From the NCBI GenBank assembly GCA_036940085.1, contig JALLBK010000526.1, positions 1-52,534 of the forward strand: 52,534 nucleotides of DNA, given 5' to 3'. A model generated the notes under the pieces. The model saw nothing but the letters and a program-made list of their open reading frames with translations. It was not told the origin of the DNA and searched no databases. Numbering within the stretch: the first letter of the stretch is position 1; each line of letters starts with the position of its first letter. A program made the position numbers and the translations under genes. Positions 31,983 to 41,613 of the stretch are shown here, in pieces. This DNA comes from Discostella pseudostelligera. Taxonomy: Eukaryota > Bacillariophyta > Thalassiosirophyceae > Thalassiosirales > Thalassiosiraceae.

Positions 31983-34066
31983 ATGCATCTCCTCTTTGAA
32001 ACATCGGCGGGGTATTCCCTCTTCAAAGTAAGTTTGTTTCAGTATTTGGTGTGTTGACGACGACGATATTTTTTCTGGATAGACTTTGCGTCTGCGTCCC
32101 CAATCGGTGGTGATGGCTTGGGCTTGTCGTCGTCGTGGCGTGTGCTGTTGCCCATGTCTTCCTCATCATGGGGTGTGATTGGATGTTCTAGACTTAGTTA
32201 TTCATAATATTATGATGCATCGTCCCTCACTTTGATCAAGCTATACCAAAAATCTAACCCTTGTCAATAATCTGCTCCACCGGCTCTCCCCGTTATTTGT
32301 TTTTCACACACCTCTCAGTTCACAGATGAGAAGAAATTCTCCAAAACATCCGAGGAAGATCTCCACGATAAATTCTTCTCCGATATCGACAAGGCCAAGA
32401 AGTATGTCAACTTAATCCACTTTGAGCCTTTCTCCGATACTGCCGATGCGGTAGTGGCGGCTGCCGCCTGTATTGATGGGAAAGTTAGTAAAAGTCTCAA
32501 ATCTTTCTTGAAGAAACAATTGAAAAAGAGTGGCAAGGGGGATAGTCTTGCCATTGCTGACAAGAGTATGGTGGTGGGGATTAAGGAGGCTTTCCCTAGT
32601 TTGCCATGCTCGTTGGCATGCGATGCCAAGACACATGAATTGTTCCGCGGTATTCGTTGTTATTTGGATGAATTGATGGAGGGAGGAGGTGGGGAGGATG
32701 ATGATGCTGATGATGGAAAGAAGCATGCGGTAGTGTCAGGATCGGATTTGAATGCCATGAGATTGGGATTGAGTCATTCCCTTTCACGATATAAGCTGAA
32801 ATTCTCGTCGGATAAGGTGGATACGATGGTGGTCCAGGCCATTGGTTTGTTGGATGAGTTGGATAAGGAGATTAATACGTATGCCATGCGTGTGAAGGAG
32901 TGGTATGGGTGGCACTTTCCAGGTATGTTTTATCTAATGTTGCTTTATCATGATGAGTTGTTTTGTCTTTGCTCCATTCGCTAAACGCACTTACTCCATC
33001 GTGTTGTCCACCCACAGAACTGCAGGGAATTGTCAATGACAATGCCCAGTACTCCAAACTAGTTCTAACCTGTGGCTATCGATCCAAATTCCGAGAGAAT
33101 GATCTATCCCAAATATTGGAAGATGAAACTATCGAATCTGCCGTAAAGGAGGCCGCCGAAGTATCCATGGGAACCGAAATATCCGAGCTTGACATTATCA
33201 ATATGCGCAGTTTGGCCGAACAAGTCTTGTCGATGACAGAATACCGTATTCAACTATTTGATTACTTGAAAAATCGCATGAATGCCATTGCTCCCAATCT
33301 TACCATCTTGCTTGGAGAACTGGTGGGGGCGCGGTTAATTTCACATTCGGGATCGTTGATGAACCTTGCCAAGCAGCCGGCATCGACGATACAGATTCTT
33401 GGTGCAGAGAAGGCACTCTTCCGTGCGCTTAAGACGAAGCATGATACACCCAAGTATGGTCTCATCTACCACGCCTCACTAGTTGGTCAAGCGGCACCGA
33501 AGCATAAGGGTAAGATAAGTCGTGTCCTTGCCGCCAAGGCGGCATTGGCCACACGGGTTGACGCATTGTCCGACGAGACGTTAGATCATGCCGACACTAC
33601 TATTGGATATGAAGGACGTGCCAAAGTTGAGGCACGATTGCGTCAACTCGAGGGAGGAGATGGAACGGTGAATCTCGCCAACAAAAATGGAAAGTTGAGT
33701 GCTGCCAAAACTGCCAAATATTCCGCCACGGCGGCCAAGAGTGCGGCTGTGGCACCATCGTACAATGAGTCGAGTGATATGGTGTTGGACAACAGCAATA
33801 ACGACGAGGGCGGCGATGAGAAGAAGAAATCAAAGAAGGATAAGAAGAAGAAGGATAAGAAGCGTAAGGCTGAGGATAAGGATGACGACGATGATGAAGC
33901 GCCGAATGCGGAAGTTGTTGAAGGAAGTAGTAGTAGTAGTAGTAGTAAGAAAAAGAAGGCAAAGACCGAAAATGGCGGAGGCGATGACGATGGAGAGAAG
34001 GATGAGAAGAAGAAATCGAAGAAAGAGAAGAAGGCGAAGAAAGAGAAGAGGAAGTCAAAGGATTAG
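31983..34066 (+). CDS. NOP58: box C/D snoRNP core protein NOP58
   Basis: Exons 31983-32027, 32319-32922 and 33018-34066, 565 aa. Exon 1 encodes only [15 protein letters not shown], the conserved NOP5 N-terminus. The 291-bp first intron is the longest supported in the window. The body shows [39 protein letters not shown], the NOP domain with [30 protein letters not shown] and [31 protein letters not shown], and a Lys-rich KKE/KKD tail. The tail is standard for NOP58 and is nucleolar-targeting. It scaffolds 2'-O-methylation snoRNPs with fibrillarin, NOP56 and the 15.5K protein. NOP58 is favoured over NOP56 by the N-terminus and the short tail. A small Asp/Gly insertion ([15 protein letters not shown]) falls in the coiled-coil region. 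Confidence 0.95.
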
Positions 34067-34402
34067 AGTATCTATCATAATATTACATCTCTAGCAAACG
34101 TTTAAATTGTTCACCTACTTACCACTGACTCCAACCTCTGCTGCACAAAGGAATTAATACTAATGTTTGCGGGAACTTCTTGGATCTTTTGACACCACAC
34201 GACGTCACGCTCCGGCTCCACCGCTCCTGCTGCATTATTTTTACTGCCGCTATGGTACGCTGCCATCAATGCACCATAGTATCGAAGTACGCCGCCGGCC
34301 GCATCATCCGTCCATTAGCCTTTTAGGAGGACCACCCAGCGCCTCTTCATCGCATCATCTCCTCTCCCCTCCTCTCATCATCATCATCGACATATTATTA
34401 TC
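34067..34402. other. spacer between NOP58 and the zinc-finger gene
   Basis: This is tandem-gene spacing. No supported coding frame and no TTCCCGCCA element. The last 60 bases are CT- and ATC-rich before the next ATG. Confidence 0.35.
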
Positions 34403-36315
34403 ATGACAATGACATCTCAGGAAGGATTTCCAACACCGCTTGAAATCAAAGTTCTTGCGGAAGGTACGAATCAGAATCATTGCTACTGCTTACTGAATGC
34501 TGAATGCTGTTGGAGTTGGCCATTGCTTTTCCATCCCAATCTTCACTCATTCTCATCTCTCTCAATGGTGCCATTCCTCTCTCTCATACTCATACTCGTA
34601 TGTATGACATGTCAAACCCTAGATTATGGCCTCACCGAACGCCGTCCCGAGGCCTCCTCCACCCTCTTCTTCAAACTAGACATTCCCGCCACTCCCGAAT
34701 ATCCCACCCTCATCAACATATACTACACCACCCGTNCTCTTCTTCAAACTAGACATTCCCGCCACTCCCGAATATCCCACCCTCATCAACATATACTACA
34801 CCACCCGTGGTATCATGACCAAACTCCACCACCCATCCACTGGGCGATACAATGAATTATGGCGTGTCAGTGCCTACGACTCACTCGAATCTCTAGCCAT
34901 GTTATTCGAAGATCCACGCACGCATACCGGGAAAGGATATCGGGATGTGAAGAATAAACCAAGAGAACGTGGATGTGTCAAGTGTGGATACAGCAAGTTG
35001 CGTTCGGAATATAGTGATGATATGTGGAAGGGAGGACCGCATAAATCGATTTGTAGACAATGTTGTCAGGATGCAGCTGCTGCTGTTGTTGTTGTCAAGG
35101 TGGAAGGGGGGAATTGTGGGACTTCAAATGAAAAGAAGAAGCTTCAGTCGAACAATAATGGAGGCAATAACAAGAATGGAAACGCCAATAACCGTAGCAG
35201 CAGCAACAACAACCATATTGCTCCAACAGTCTTGTCCGAAGCAGCTCTACTGGAACACAATCGCACCACTGGTGATGGAGGAAGAGGAGGAGGAGGGGGA
35301 GTAGATCGTCGTCAATTCAATTGTCCCATCTGCCCAACAGAAGGACGTGGAAAACACGTATTTTTCAAGAATGTCCCGGTTAATAAACCTATTTGCAAGT
35401 GTCCCAAGTGTAAGAAGATCAAGAGTGGGGATTGTGAACGATTGTATCCCATTCCGAAGGGGGAGGAGAAGGGATATGGTGCGTTCTATGTTCTTGTGTC
35501 GAAGCATGTATTACTTAGCTCTTGTGTTGATCTTGTGCATGATGATTCTTGCATCAATATATTTGCAACCACCACCTCACCTTCTCATACATTATCTGAT
35601 ATCCACATCATAACACACCATCATTCCTTTCTATCTAGGTCTCTTTCGGTGCACCAATTGCAAGAGCACATGGGGCTCCAGCCGTGCAATAGGAAACATT
35701 GGTCAACAATGTGCCGTATGCCTCCTGGCCGGAAATCCTGGACAATACATGAAGCCATTCCGTATGGAGGTTCCAAAGAACAAAGGGGTTGGTGGAGGAG
35801 GAGGTATCTCTGGTGGAGGGGCACGTCCAGCGGGACGATATGGTGCACGACGTAAACCACGGGAACCTATCCGCGAGGAGGAAGAAGTGGGAGGGTCGTA
35901 CACCCCATTGGATAGAGCACGCTTTCAGAATAGGTCGGGAGGTGCCCCCGTGGGAGGACAATCGTTCGAGTGGGTGCAGGAGAATCATAAAAATACTCGT
36001 AATACTTCGTCTTCCGACGATACGGCAAGTCAGGCAGCGTCGACATTGTCCGCCTACAAGGCTGCCAATACGCATCAATGCGAGGGATGTGTTACTGGTA
36101 TATGCCGCAATCGCAAATTGCCCATCAGTGGTGTGCATGATGTGCATGATGGGGATACGGTATCGACAAGTGGATCGTTCGTTACCAATAGTGAGGTGGA
36201 TAAGACTGAGTTTGTGGACCGGGATTTCGATTTTGATGATTGGGACGAGGAAGATGATGGGACTGGTGATGTTTGGGTGACGATGGGAAAGAATGGAAAG
36301 ATGCTTCGGGGATGA
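34403..36315 (+). CDS. 3CxxC-type zinc-finger protein (ZAR1-like), interrupted by an assembly duplication
   Basis: Exons 34403-34463, 34623-35478 and 35639-36315. As given, exon 2 holds a 72-bp exact duplication around an N, which breaks the frame. Dropping one copy plus the N (73 bases) gives exons summing to 1521 nt, or 506 aa, with phases closed. The N-terminal part has LFFKLDIPATPEYPTLINIY. A Stc1-like finger follows (CVKCGYSKLRSEYSDD...ICRQCC), then a Gln/Asn-rich linker. The 3CxxC finger (KCPKCKKIKSG...LFRCTNCKSTWGSSRA...QQCAVC) precedes an Arg/Gly stretch and a last Cys pair (CEGCVTGICR). 3CxxC fingers of ZAR1 type bind RNA in translation control. The same role here is inference. Confidence 0.75.
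34664..34808. repeat. 72-bp exact direct duplication separated by a single N (assembly artefact)
   Basis: Bases 34664-34735 and 34737-34808 are identical, with an N at 34736. Both copies encode the same peptide starting LFFKLDIP. Only after removing one copy and the N does the reading frame run through the exon. This is an unmerged contig overlap, not biology. Confidence 0.92.
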
Positions 36316-36817
36316 GGAATGAGGGGTTAGATAGATGTGTGTGTGTGTATGTGCGTGTTCATGGACCCCACCATTGTGAAGAGTATGAGGAGGACCACGG
36401 GTTACATGACACATGACAATTGTTGGGGATTTGGAGGAGAGTTACCATCATGTGCATGATCATAGTTGCTCTCTCCCACTGACTGCTCTGTGAGCAATAT
36501 TGTATCTATAGGGGCCGCGAGAGTTATTGTGTGAAATAATTTCCCTCGCAATTGCTTTGTGAGATCGACATGATAGACCAAGTCAGATATATTTATTCGT
36601 CGCCCTCATTTGATGCACCGCCCATCTATTTATCGCGGCGCATTAGAAGTAGAGAAGTTCGTCGTCGAAGAGAGAAATGATATCTGCAGAACCACCAATT
36701 ACTCTCCACAACCACCGTTGTTACAAACTAACATAACATTCGCATCATCATCTTCCTTCCGCAATCCCTCTTTGGGTTGTACCCATCTTCCTCAAATATT
36801 ATTGTATTGTACAATCC
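36316..36817. other. convergent 3' spacer
   Basis: It lies between the stop of the 3CxxC gene and the stop of COA5. A short GT-rich run occurs at 36335-36360. No supported coding frame. Confidence 0.4.
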
Positions 36818-37238
36818 CTAATATTGCCTTACACCCCGTATCCTCGTTCTCATATTCAACTGAGAATGTTTACAATTATAATATGCATTCCGTACCGCAA
36901 GACATGGATCTGATTCAATTGGATCTTTCATACATTCTTCTAAGGATTTCTTTTTGGACAGGACGCAAGGTGTTTTCTCCATGCATACTAGGAGGGATAA
37001 TGCGGCCTCGTTGCATTTCTTTGCCTGTGTGACGAATGATAGATGTATTGCAGCGATGCAGAGACAAGAGAGGAGTGTGAGGGTGCAACACAAAGATTGG
37101 GAAGCGGCGCAGGACCATACCAGCAGTTGAACTGGACCGCGAGCTCAAACATCCTCCCGAATTCTGGCACCTGAAAGTGACACCCCCGCCAATATTACCA
37201 GCGCCGCTACCACCACGTCGCAAAGAAATTCTCACCAT
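36818..37238 (-). CDS. COA5: cytochrome c oxidase assembly factor COA5/PET191
   Basis: Exons 37238-37236 (the ATG alone) and 37024-36818, 69 aa, the family's usual length. The main exon is closed upstream by a TGA with no in-frame ATG. The only consensus join is ATG followed by GTGAGA at 37235 to an acceptor at 37025. That gives MAKKCNEAALSLL. Twin Cx9C motifs are seen (Cys5-Cys15 and Cys42-Cys52), plus Cys21 and Cys32. The diagnostic tail is NAYYNCKHSQLNMRTRIRG. PET191/COA5 is a Mia40-imported protein of the mitochondrial intermembrane space, needed for complex IV assembly. An alternative first exon inside the intron (MVLRRFPIF with a weak GTGTTG donor) is possible but poorer. Confidence 0.85.
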
Positions 37239-37649
37239 TGTTTATAATCGAGCTGTAAATTGGCGTGAAAAGAAAGGGAAGTGATATTATATCTAGGAAG
37301 ACAAGTCTACGGTCTCCGGTTGTTGGATGTGGGATGTGGTGGATACTGAGATGGTGTACGAAGATGTCGTTTTGGTTCGATTCGGAAGATTTTGGCACGG
37401 ATCTTAAGATTTTGGTACGGAAATTCTTTGCTTTGGGTTCGATTCCTACCAGTTCCTACCCCACCACACGTGGTGCTCTCAGTGCATCACCATCTATCAC
37501 TCTCACCAATCACAGACCAATCACCATCACCGTCACTACTTTTCATTCACCGCCGTGCTCCTCCGCTCCATCCAACTCAAAACTCCACAGCCGTAGCGGC
37601 ACCGTCAACATCACGCCAGTATTGTATTACTAGCAGATAGAGTGACATC
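37239..37649. promoter_or_regulatory. divergent promoter of COA5 and the cold-shock gene
   Basis: The region contains CACGTG at 37467-37472 and a C/A/T-rich leader before 37650. No coding frame is supported. A CCCCGCCAA variant of the common promoter element lies just inside the COA5 intron (about 37195). Confidence 0.35.
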
Positions 37650-38369
37650 ATGAACCGCCTCCTAACTACCGCCTCTCGAGCCGCCGGGGCATGCCGCAGC
37701 GGCAGCGTGGGCATCATCAATCATCATCACCACAAAGTAGTCGTCGCCGCCTTCTCGACTACAATAATTAATTCATCGTCGTCTACGATTGCTCCTACAT
37801 CGGCTCAACGATACTTCGTCGTACGACACTTCGCGGACACATCCTCCTCGTCATCGTCGTCGTCTGCAGATGACGATACCACCACCAGCGCCACCGGCAC
37901 CACCAACAACAACGATGACAGCAACAATACCAATCCCAACGACGACAGTAGCGACATCCAACGAGGTACCGTTAAACTTTTCAACACACGTAATGGATGG
38001 GGCTTCATTATACCCGACGGTGTTGATAAGCGCAAGCACAAGGAGGAGGAATTAGTATTCATCCATCGAGTGGATATTAAGACTCGAAATGCTTTGGGTG
38101 CAGGAGAAAAAGGATATTTCCCAAGGTAAGTGGGCCGTGATGTGTTCGTTTGGTGTTTGCATGTGTCTACTTATCATTTTAGTTTATTTATTCTCCGTTG
38201 CCATTCTCACCTTTTCTACTGCCCTTTTTTTGCCATCAGCCTGATTGCAGGTCAACGTGTACAATTCAAGGTGGGTCCACCCGCAAACGATAAGGCATCC
38301 TCTGGAAAAGGTAAGAAAGGAGCAGGAGATCAATTGTCAATCATCATGCCTAAACCTACCGTCAAGTAG
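37650..38369 (+). CDS. cold-shock domain protein with organellar presequence
   Basis: Exons 37650-38125 and 38240-38369, 201 aa, phase 2 intron. The first 65 residues are basic and Ser/His-rich without acids (MNRLLTTASRAAGACRSG), as in a mitochondrial presequence. After an Asp/Asn/Thr linker the cold-shock domain spans about 106-175. It shows GTVKLFNTRNGWGFI (RNP1), ELVFIHRVDI (RNP2) and GQRVQFKVG. Such proteins bind single-stranded RNA or DNA and melt structure. The acceptor at 38239 keeps the CSD frame (SLIAGQRV); a nearer AG at 38249-38250 would break it. A 13-residue insertion lengthens the loop between the two RNP motifs. Localisation is inferred. Confidence 0.83.
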
Positions 38370-38526
38370 GCAGTGTCGTCGGTGCATAGCTTTGGGAGAT
38401 GGTGCCAATATTATTGTGCTTACCTCTCGCCACCGTCCATTGCTCTAATTTGCATTTCTCTCAATGAACCGCTAATGCTCTTTCTCTACCTCTGTCTCTC
38501 CGACAATTGTCACCATACCGCTCCAC

Positions 38527-38937
38527 ATGCACTATAAAGCATACGACCTTACCAACGAGGGCGGTGGGCTCGTCGCACCATTCCAGCCTGGATATTTGGA
38601 CGGTTTCATAAGTAAACAAAAGGCCATGGTGAGTTTGCTTAACCCCCGATACTGCTCACGCAGGACTTTTTACTTTGGTTTTTTGATTACTTATATTTCT
38701 CTATTTCTCTCTCTCTCTCCGATGATTTCTCCTCCTTGCTTCCGGTGGCTCTTTCTGTGGTACCTACTGCTCTAAATCACAATACAGTTTGGAGATGAAG
38801 TTTACGACATCTTTAGCACAAGCAAAGATCAGAAAGAGTTGGAAATGAGAATCGTTGCCGCATATGAAAGAGTTAAGGGGAATATCGAACGGCAGCGAGC
38901 TCGGGTGGAAAGGTTTAGTGAAAAGATCGATGAGTAG
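38527..38937 (+). CDS. small hypothetical protein
   Basis: Exons 38527-38628 and 38788-38937, 83 aa, phase 0 intron. It begins MHYKAYDLTNEGGGLVAPFQ and ends in a charged helix (AAYERVKGNIERQRARVERF). The join at AM/FGDEVYDIF is clean, and composition is more ordered than the local background, so it is probably expressed. It starts 157 bp after the cold-shock stop on the same strand. I looked for a splice that would fuse it to that gene, and the phases do not match. Function unknown. Confidence 0.55.
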
Positions 38938-39542
38938 TTGTTGGCTTGAATAAAAATTGGATGGAGCATGGAGTCGTTTTGCTGGCGATATATTGGTCCT
39001 GAACGAAGTTCAACCCAACAAAACAAACATGGGTCGACATTATGAGAGCGAGGTCGTCGGGCCGGTGGTATGCTGCAGCATGTATGGTAACTGTCGCTGT
39101 GACGGGCAGTCGATGTATCCTATTTCTGCGTCTCGGATTTAGTATGCAGATTTTGTACTGTTCCTCTATCTGCACTACAGCGTGAGGTTTCTCTCTTGAA
39201 TGGGTTCTCAAATTCAAATTTCGAAATTATTTCCGTATGTTGCGTGAATGATTAAGTATGTAGTCTTTGTACTGTTCCTCTCCGTAGCTGAACTATTTCA
39301 GGTTTCTCGCGTTTGAATAGGTTCATGTTCCCGCCAAATCAACATTTGTCAAGTTCCCGCCAGAATCTTTCCTGCTCTTGCCACGTCACAAGGCGGCGTC
39401 AGAGTGGTGCACTGTGCACTTCCGCATGCAATCGCCGCCGCCACTCACATCTCACATCTCACTGCATCACCATAGGTAAATATCTACTACTACTACCACT
39501 TCCAGGCAACATCAGCAGCAGCAGCAGCAGCAGCGAACCAAG
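38938..39542. promoter_or_regulatory. ClpS upstream region with motif pair and duplication
   Basis: TTCCCGCCA occurs at 39328-39336 and 39354-39362. A 70-bp imperfect direct duplication has copies at 39141-39210 and about 39255-39326, sharing TTTGTACTGTTCCTCT and GGTTTCTC. A (CAG)n run of seven units lies at 39513-39534, directly before the ATG. Confidence 0.5.
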
Positions 39543-40076
39543 ATGTCCTTAGTGAAGATCGTTCTCTTCATCTCAATTGCCGCTCAGCTCCTGTCGGCGT
39601 CGTCGTTTGTGGCGGCGTTTCTATCCAATGGCTCTCAACGCACCACAGCCGCCTCCTACCGCCCGGCGACGGCGAATTTGCATCCGTTGGTTGAGACGAA
39701 GCCCATCACCACCACAAGCATTAGCAACACCAAACTCTTCATGTCGGTAATCGAGGCCCCGCCCACCGTGACACCTGCCAAACAGAAGAAACAAAAAGTA
39801 ACAATCTCCAACGACAGTCAATCCGAGGCCTCCAAAGATCGCGGATGGCTCGTGCGGCTCTACAACGATCCAATGAACAAACGCGAGTTCGTATCACGAT
39901 GTCTCACGGAAATATGTGGGTTGGGGGATGGTCAAGCGTATAGTGTGATGATGCAAGCGCATCAGATTGGAATTGCAGTGATTGGAAATTATCCACGTGA
40001 ATTGGCGGAAATGTACAAGGTGAAATTGTCGGGAGAAGGTTTGTTCGTCGATATGGTGCCTGCGGATGACAACTAG
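39543..40076 (+). CDS. clpS: plastid Clp protease adaptor ClpS
   Basis: Single exon, 177 aa. A signal peptide (VKIVLFISIAAQLLSASS) is followed by FVAAFLS, with cleavage likely before Phe as in plastid-bound diatom proteins. A basic Thr/Ser transit region follows. The ClpS core spans about 98-175, with WLVRLYNDPMNKREFVSRCL, the helix DGQAYSVMMQAHQIGIAVIG, and ELAEMYKVKLSGEGLFVDMVP. ClpS hands N-degron substrates to the ClpC/ClpP protease. Here the Asn-Asp-Pro-Met-Asn pocket loop (YNDPMNKREFV) and the MM.AH motif are present. Plastid location is inferred from the leader. Confidence 0.92.
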   Translation: MSLVKIVLFISIAAQLLSASSFVAAFLSNGSQRTTAASYRPATANLHPLVETKPITTTSISNTKLFMSVIEAPPTVTPAKQKKQKVTISNDSQSEASKDRGWLVRLYNDPMNKREFVSRCLTEICGLGDGQAYSVMMQAHQIGIAVIGNYPRELAEMYKVKLSGEGLFVDMVPADDN

Positions 40077-40467
40077 AGAAAAGGGGAGAATATCGAGAGT
40101 GTTTGGGGTGGGTGCATGCGGCGAGGGCAAGGGGGTGTAAGTGTGTAACCATGAAATTTCTCACACCACGGAAATAATGTCGTACTAGCGACGAATTCTT
40201 CTCTCCGTAGTCATGGCGTTTTCCGGAAGATGAATTCAATCACTGTAACATATAACATCTTGTTCAATAATATTATTATTTTTCATCGTGGGCTCAGGGG
40301 TAGGCGTAAAGAGCACTTTACTATTTGCCAGCAGACATCCGTAGGCTTAGACTTTGCCTACACGTGTACCTTTTGCCAGAGCCTCTCTCCCGCCAAAATC
40401 ATTCATTATTCATACCACCACCCATCACCCATCACCAACCATCCCATAATATCATCAATACCAAGCC
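40077..40467. promoter_or_regulatory. upstream region of the 2OG oxygenase gene
   Basis: CCTACACGTGTA at 40357-40368 shares its palindromic core with 7973-7986. CTCCCGCCA lies at 40387-40395, about 75 bp before the ATG. No coding frame is supported. Confidence 0.45.
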
Positions 40468-41613
40468 ATGGCGACCCCCCGTCCCCGTCCCATCATATCG
40501 CTCCACATTATCCCGGCGCTCATATTTACATCCGCTACTGCCCTATCCACTACTCCATCGGGAAGCAGCACGAGGAGGGATCCATCAGCGCAAGTAAAAG
40601 TGTGGGACAATGTCGTGCCAACGGGACACTCATTAGCCTTGCATAAATATGCCGCCGCATCGGGTTTGGGACACAAGTGCTTCACTCGACCACTACTGTT
40701 GAATACCAATGGAAAAAGTAACAATATTATTGAACGTACGATAGATGATGTTTTAACTGAGATTGAGAGGAGTGGCAGGAACCATGATGCAACAACTTCG
40801 ACGAATCAATGCTATGTGGAGTACTGGACAAGAATGGAATGGCGACATATAGAAGCGCACGCTGACGTGGATGAAAATTTATCTAAACAATTTGATCAAC
40901 AAAATCGTGATGATAGAGAGTTACAATCTACCTATCCGACAACGTACCATAAAGGGTATGGACATCGCTATCCAACGTTTGGTCATGTATTATACTTACA
41001 AGTCGGGGCGAATGTGAAAGGGCCAACCTGCATTTTTCCAGGGTGTAGCTCCGGTGGAGATTTAGTACGATCTATGCATGACGAAGATGGAGATGGAGAT
41101 GGAGAAAAGGAAGTTCCACTATGCATAGTTCCTGCCGTCGCTGGTCGATTACTACGATTTGATGGTCGAGACATACATGCTGTGCCTCGTCCGACGGATA
41201 TATGGATGCTCCCTTTTGTACAAGGTGCGGCGCAATATGAACCAGAGGAGATATGGGGGAGGAGCGTTGTTTTATTCAACGTCTGGCCAGTTGGTGAACA
41301 TCCTCCTCTTGATGTTCCACTCGATAGCAGTGGAGAAGATCAGGAAGGGATCCAGACAACAGATAAATCATTTTGCAACTCATTCAGCGACTGGAAAGAG
41401 GCAACAATCACTCCAAAAGTTTCATCGTCATCTACACCAGAATCTGAATCGAACCAATCAGTAAAGGTGTGGCTTCTAGGCAATGAACGACGAAGAGATC
41501 ATCCAATGCGAACCGTTTCACTCATTGCACCTGCCAACGGTGGACGTGATGCAGTGAGAGTGGCGTTGAATGAAGAAAGGCAGGTTTCTGAATTGTTGCT
41601 GAGACGACAATAG
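40468..41613 (+). CDS. secreted or plastid-directed 2OG-Fe(II) oxygenase-like protein
   Basis: Single exon, 381 aa. A hydrophobic leader (IISLHIIPALIFTSATA) opens the protein. A plausible double-stranded beta-helix core has the iron ligands His131-x-Asp133 (EAHADVDE) and His237 (RDIHAV), with Arg241 (PRP) for the 2-oxoglutarate carboxylate. Supporting strands are FGHVLYLQVG, GPTCIFPG and AGRLLRFDG. This is the usual prolyl-hydroxylase-like layout: H-x-D, about 100 residues, then H...R. The substrate is unknown. A short Asp/Gly repeat (DEDGDGDGEK) sits in a loop. The C-terminal 100 residues are Ser/Glu-rich and poorly conserved in appearance. Family assignment rests on motifs, not on overall similarity I can check. 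Confidence 0.7.
   Translation: MATPRPRPIISLHIIPALIFTSATALSTTPSGSSTRRDPSAQVKVWDNVVPTGHSLALHKYAAASGLGHKCFTRPLLLNTNGKSNNIIERTIDDVLTEIERSGRNHDATTSTNQCYVEYWTRMEWRHIEAHADVDENLSKQFDQQNRDDRELQSTYPTTYHKGYGHRYPTFGHVLYLQVGANVKGPTCIFPGCSSGGDLVRSMHDEDGDGDGEKEVPLCIVPAVAGRLLRFDGRDIHAVPRPTDIWMLPFVQGAAQYEPEEIWGRSVVLFNVWPVGEHPPLDVPLDSSGEDQEGIQTTDKSFCNSFSDWKEATITPKVSSSSTPESESNQSVKVWLLGNERRRDHPMRTVSLIAPANGGRDAVRVALNEERQVSELLLRRQ

Noticed and set aside
32028..32318. Long first intron of NOP58 as a snoRNA host
   Set aside because: NOP56/NOP58 introns host C/D snoRNAs in animals, and GGTGATGG resembles box C, but no CTGA box D follows within range and no terminal stem is visible.
33600..34058. Minus-strand Ser/Tyr-rich frame in the NOP58 tail
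   Set aside because: Antisense of a Lys/Glu/Asp-rich coding tail; composition explains the open frame.
38126..38526. Fusion of the cold-shock gene with the 83-aa gene downstream
   Set aside because: The only acceptor before MHYKAYD requires phase 1, while the possible donors near the cold-shock stop give phase 0 or 2.
40230..40646. 138-codon plus frame beginning before the oxygenase gene
   Set aside because: It overlaps the oxygenase start in another frame and encodes Pro/His/Ser low complexity from a pyrimidine-rich leader.
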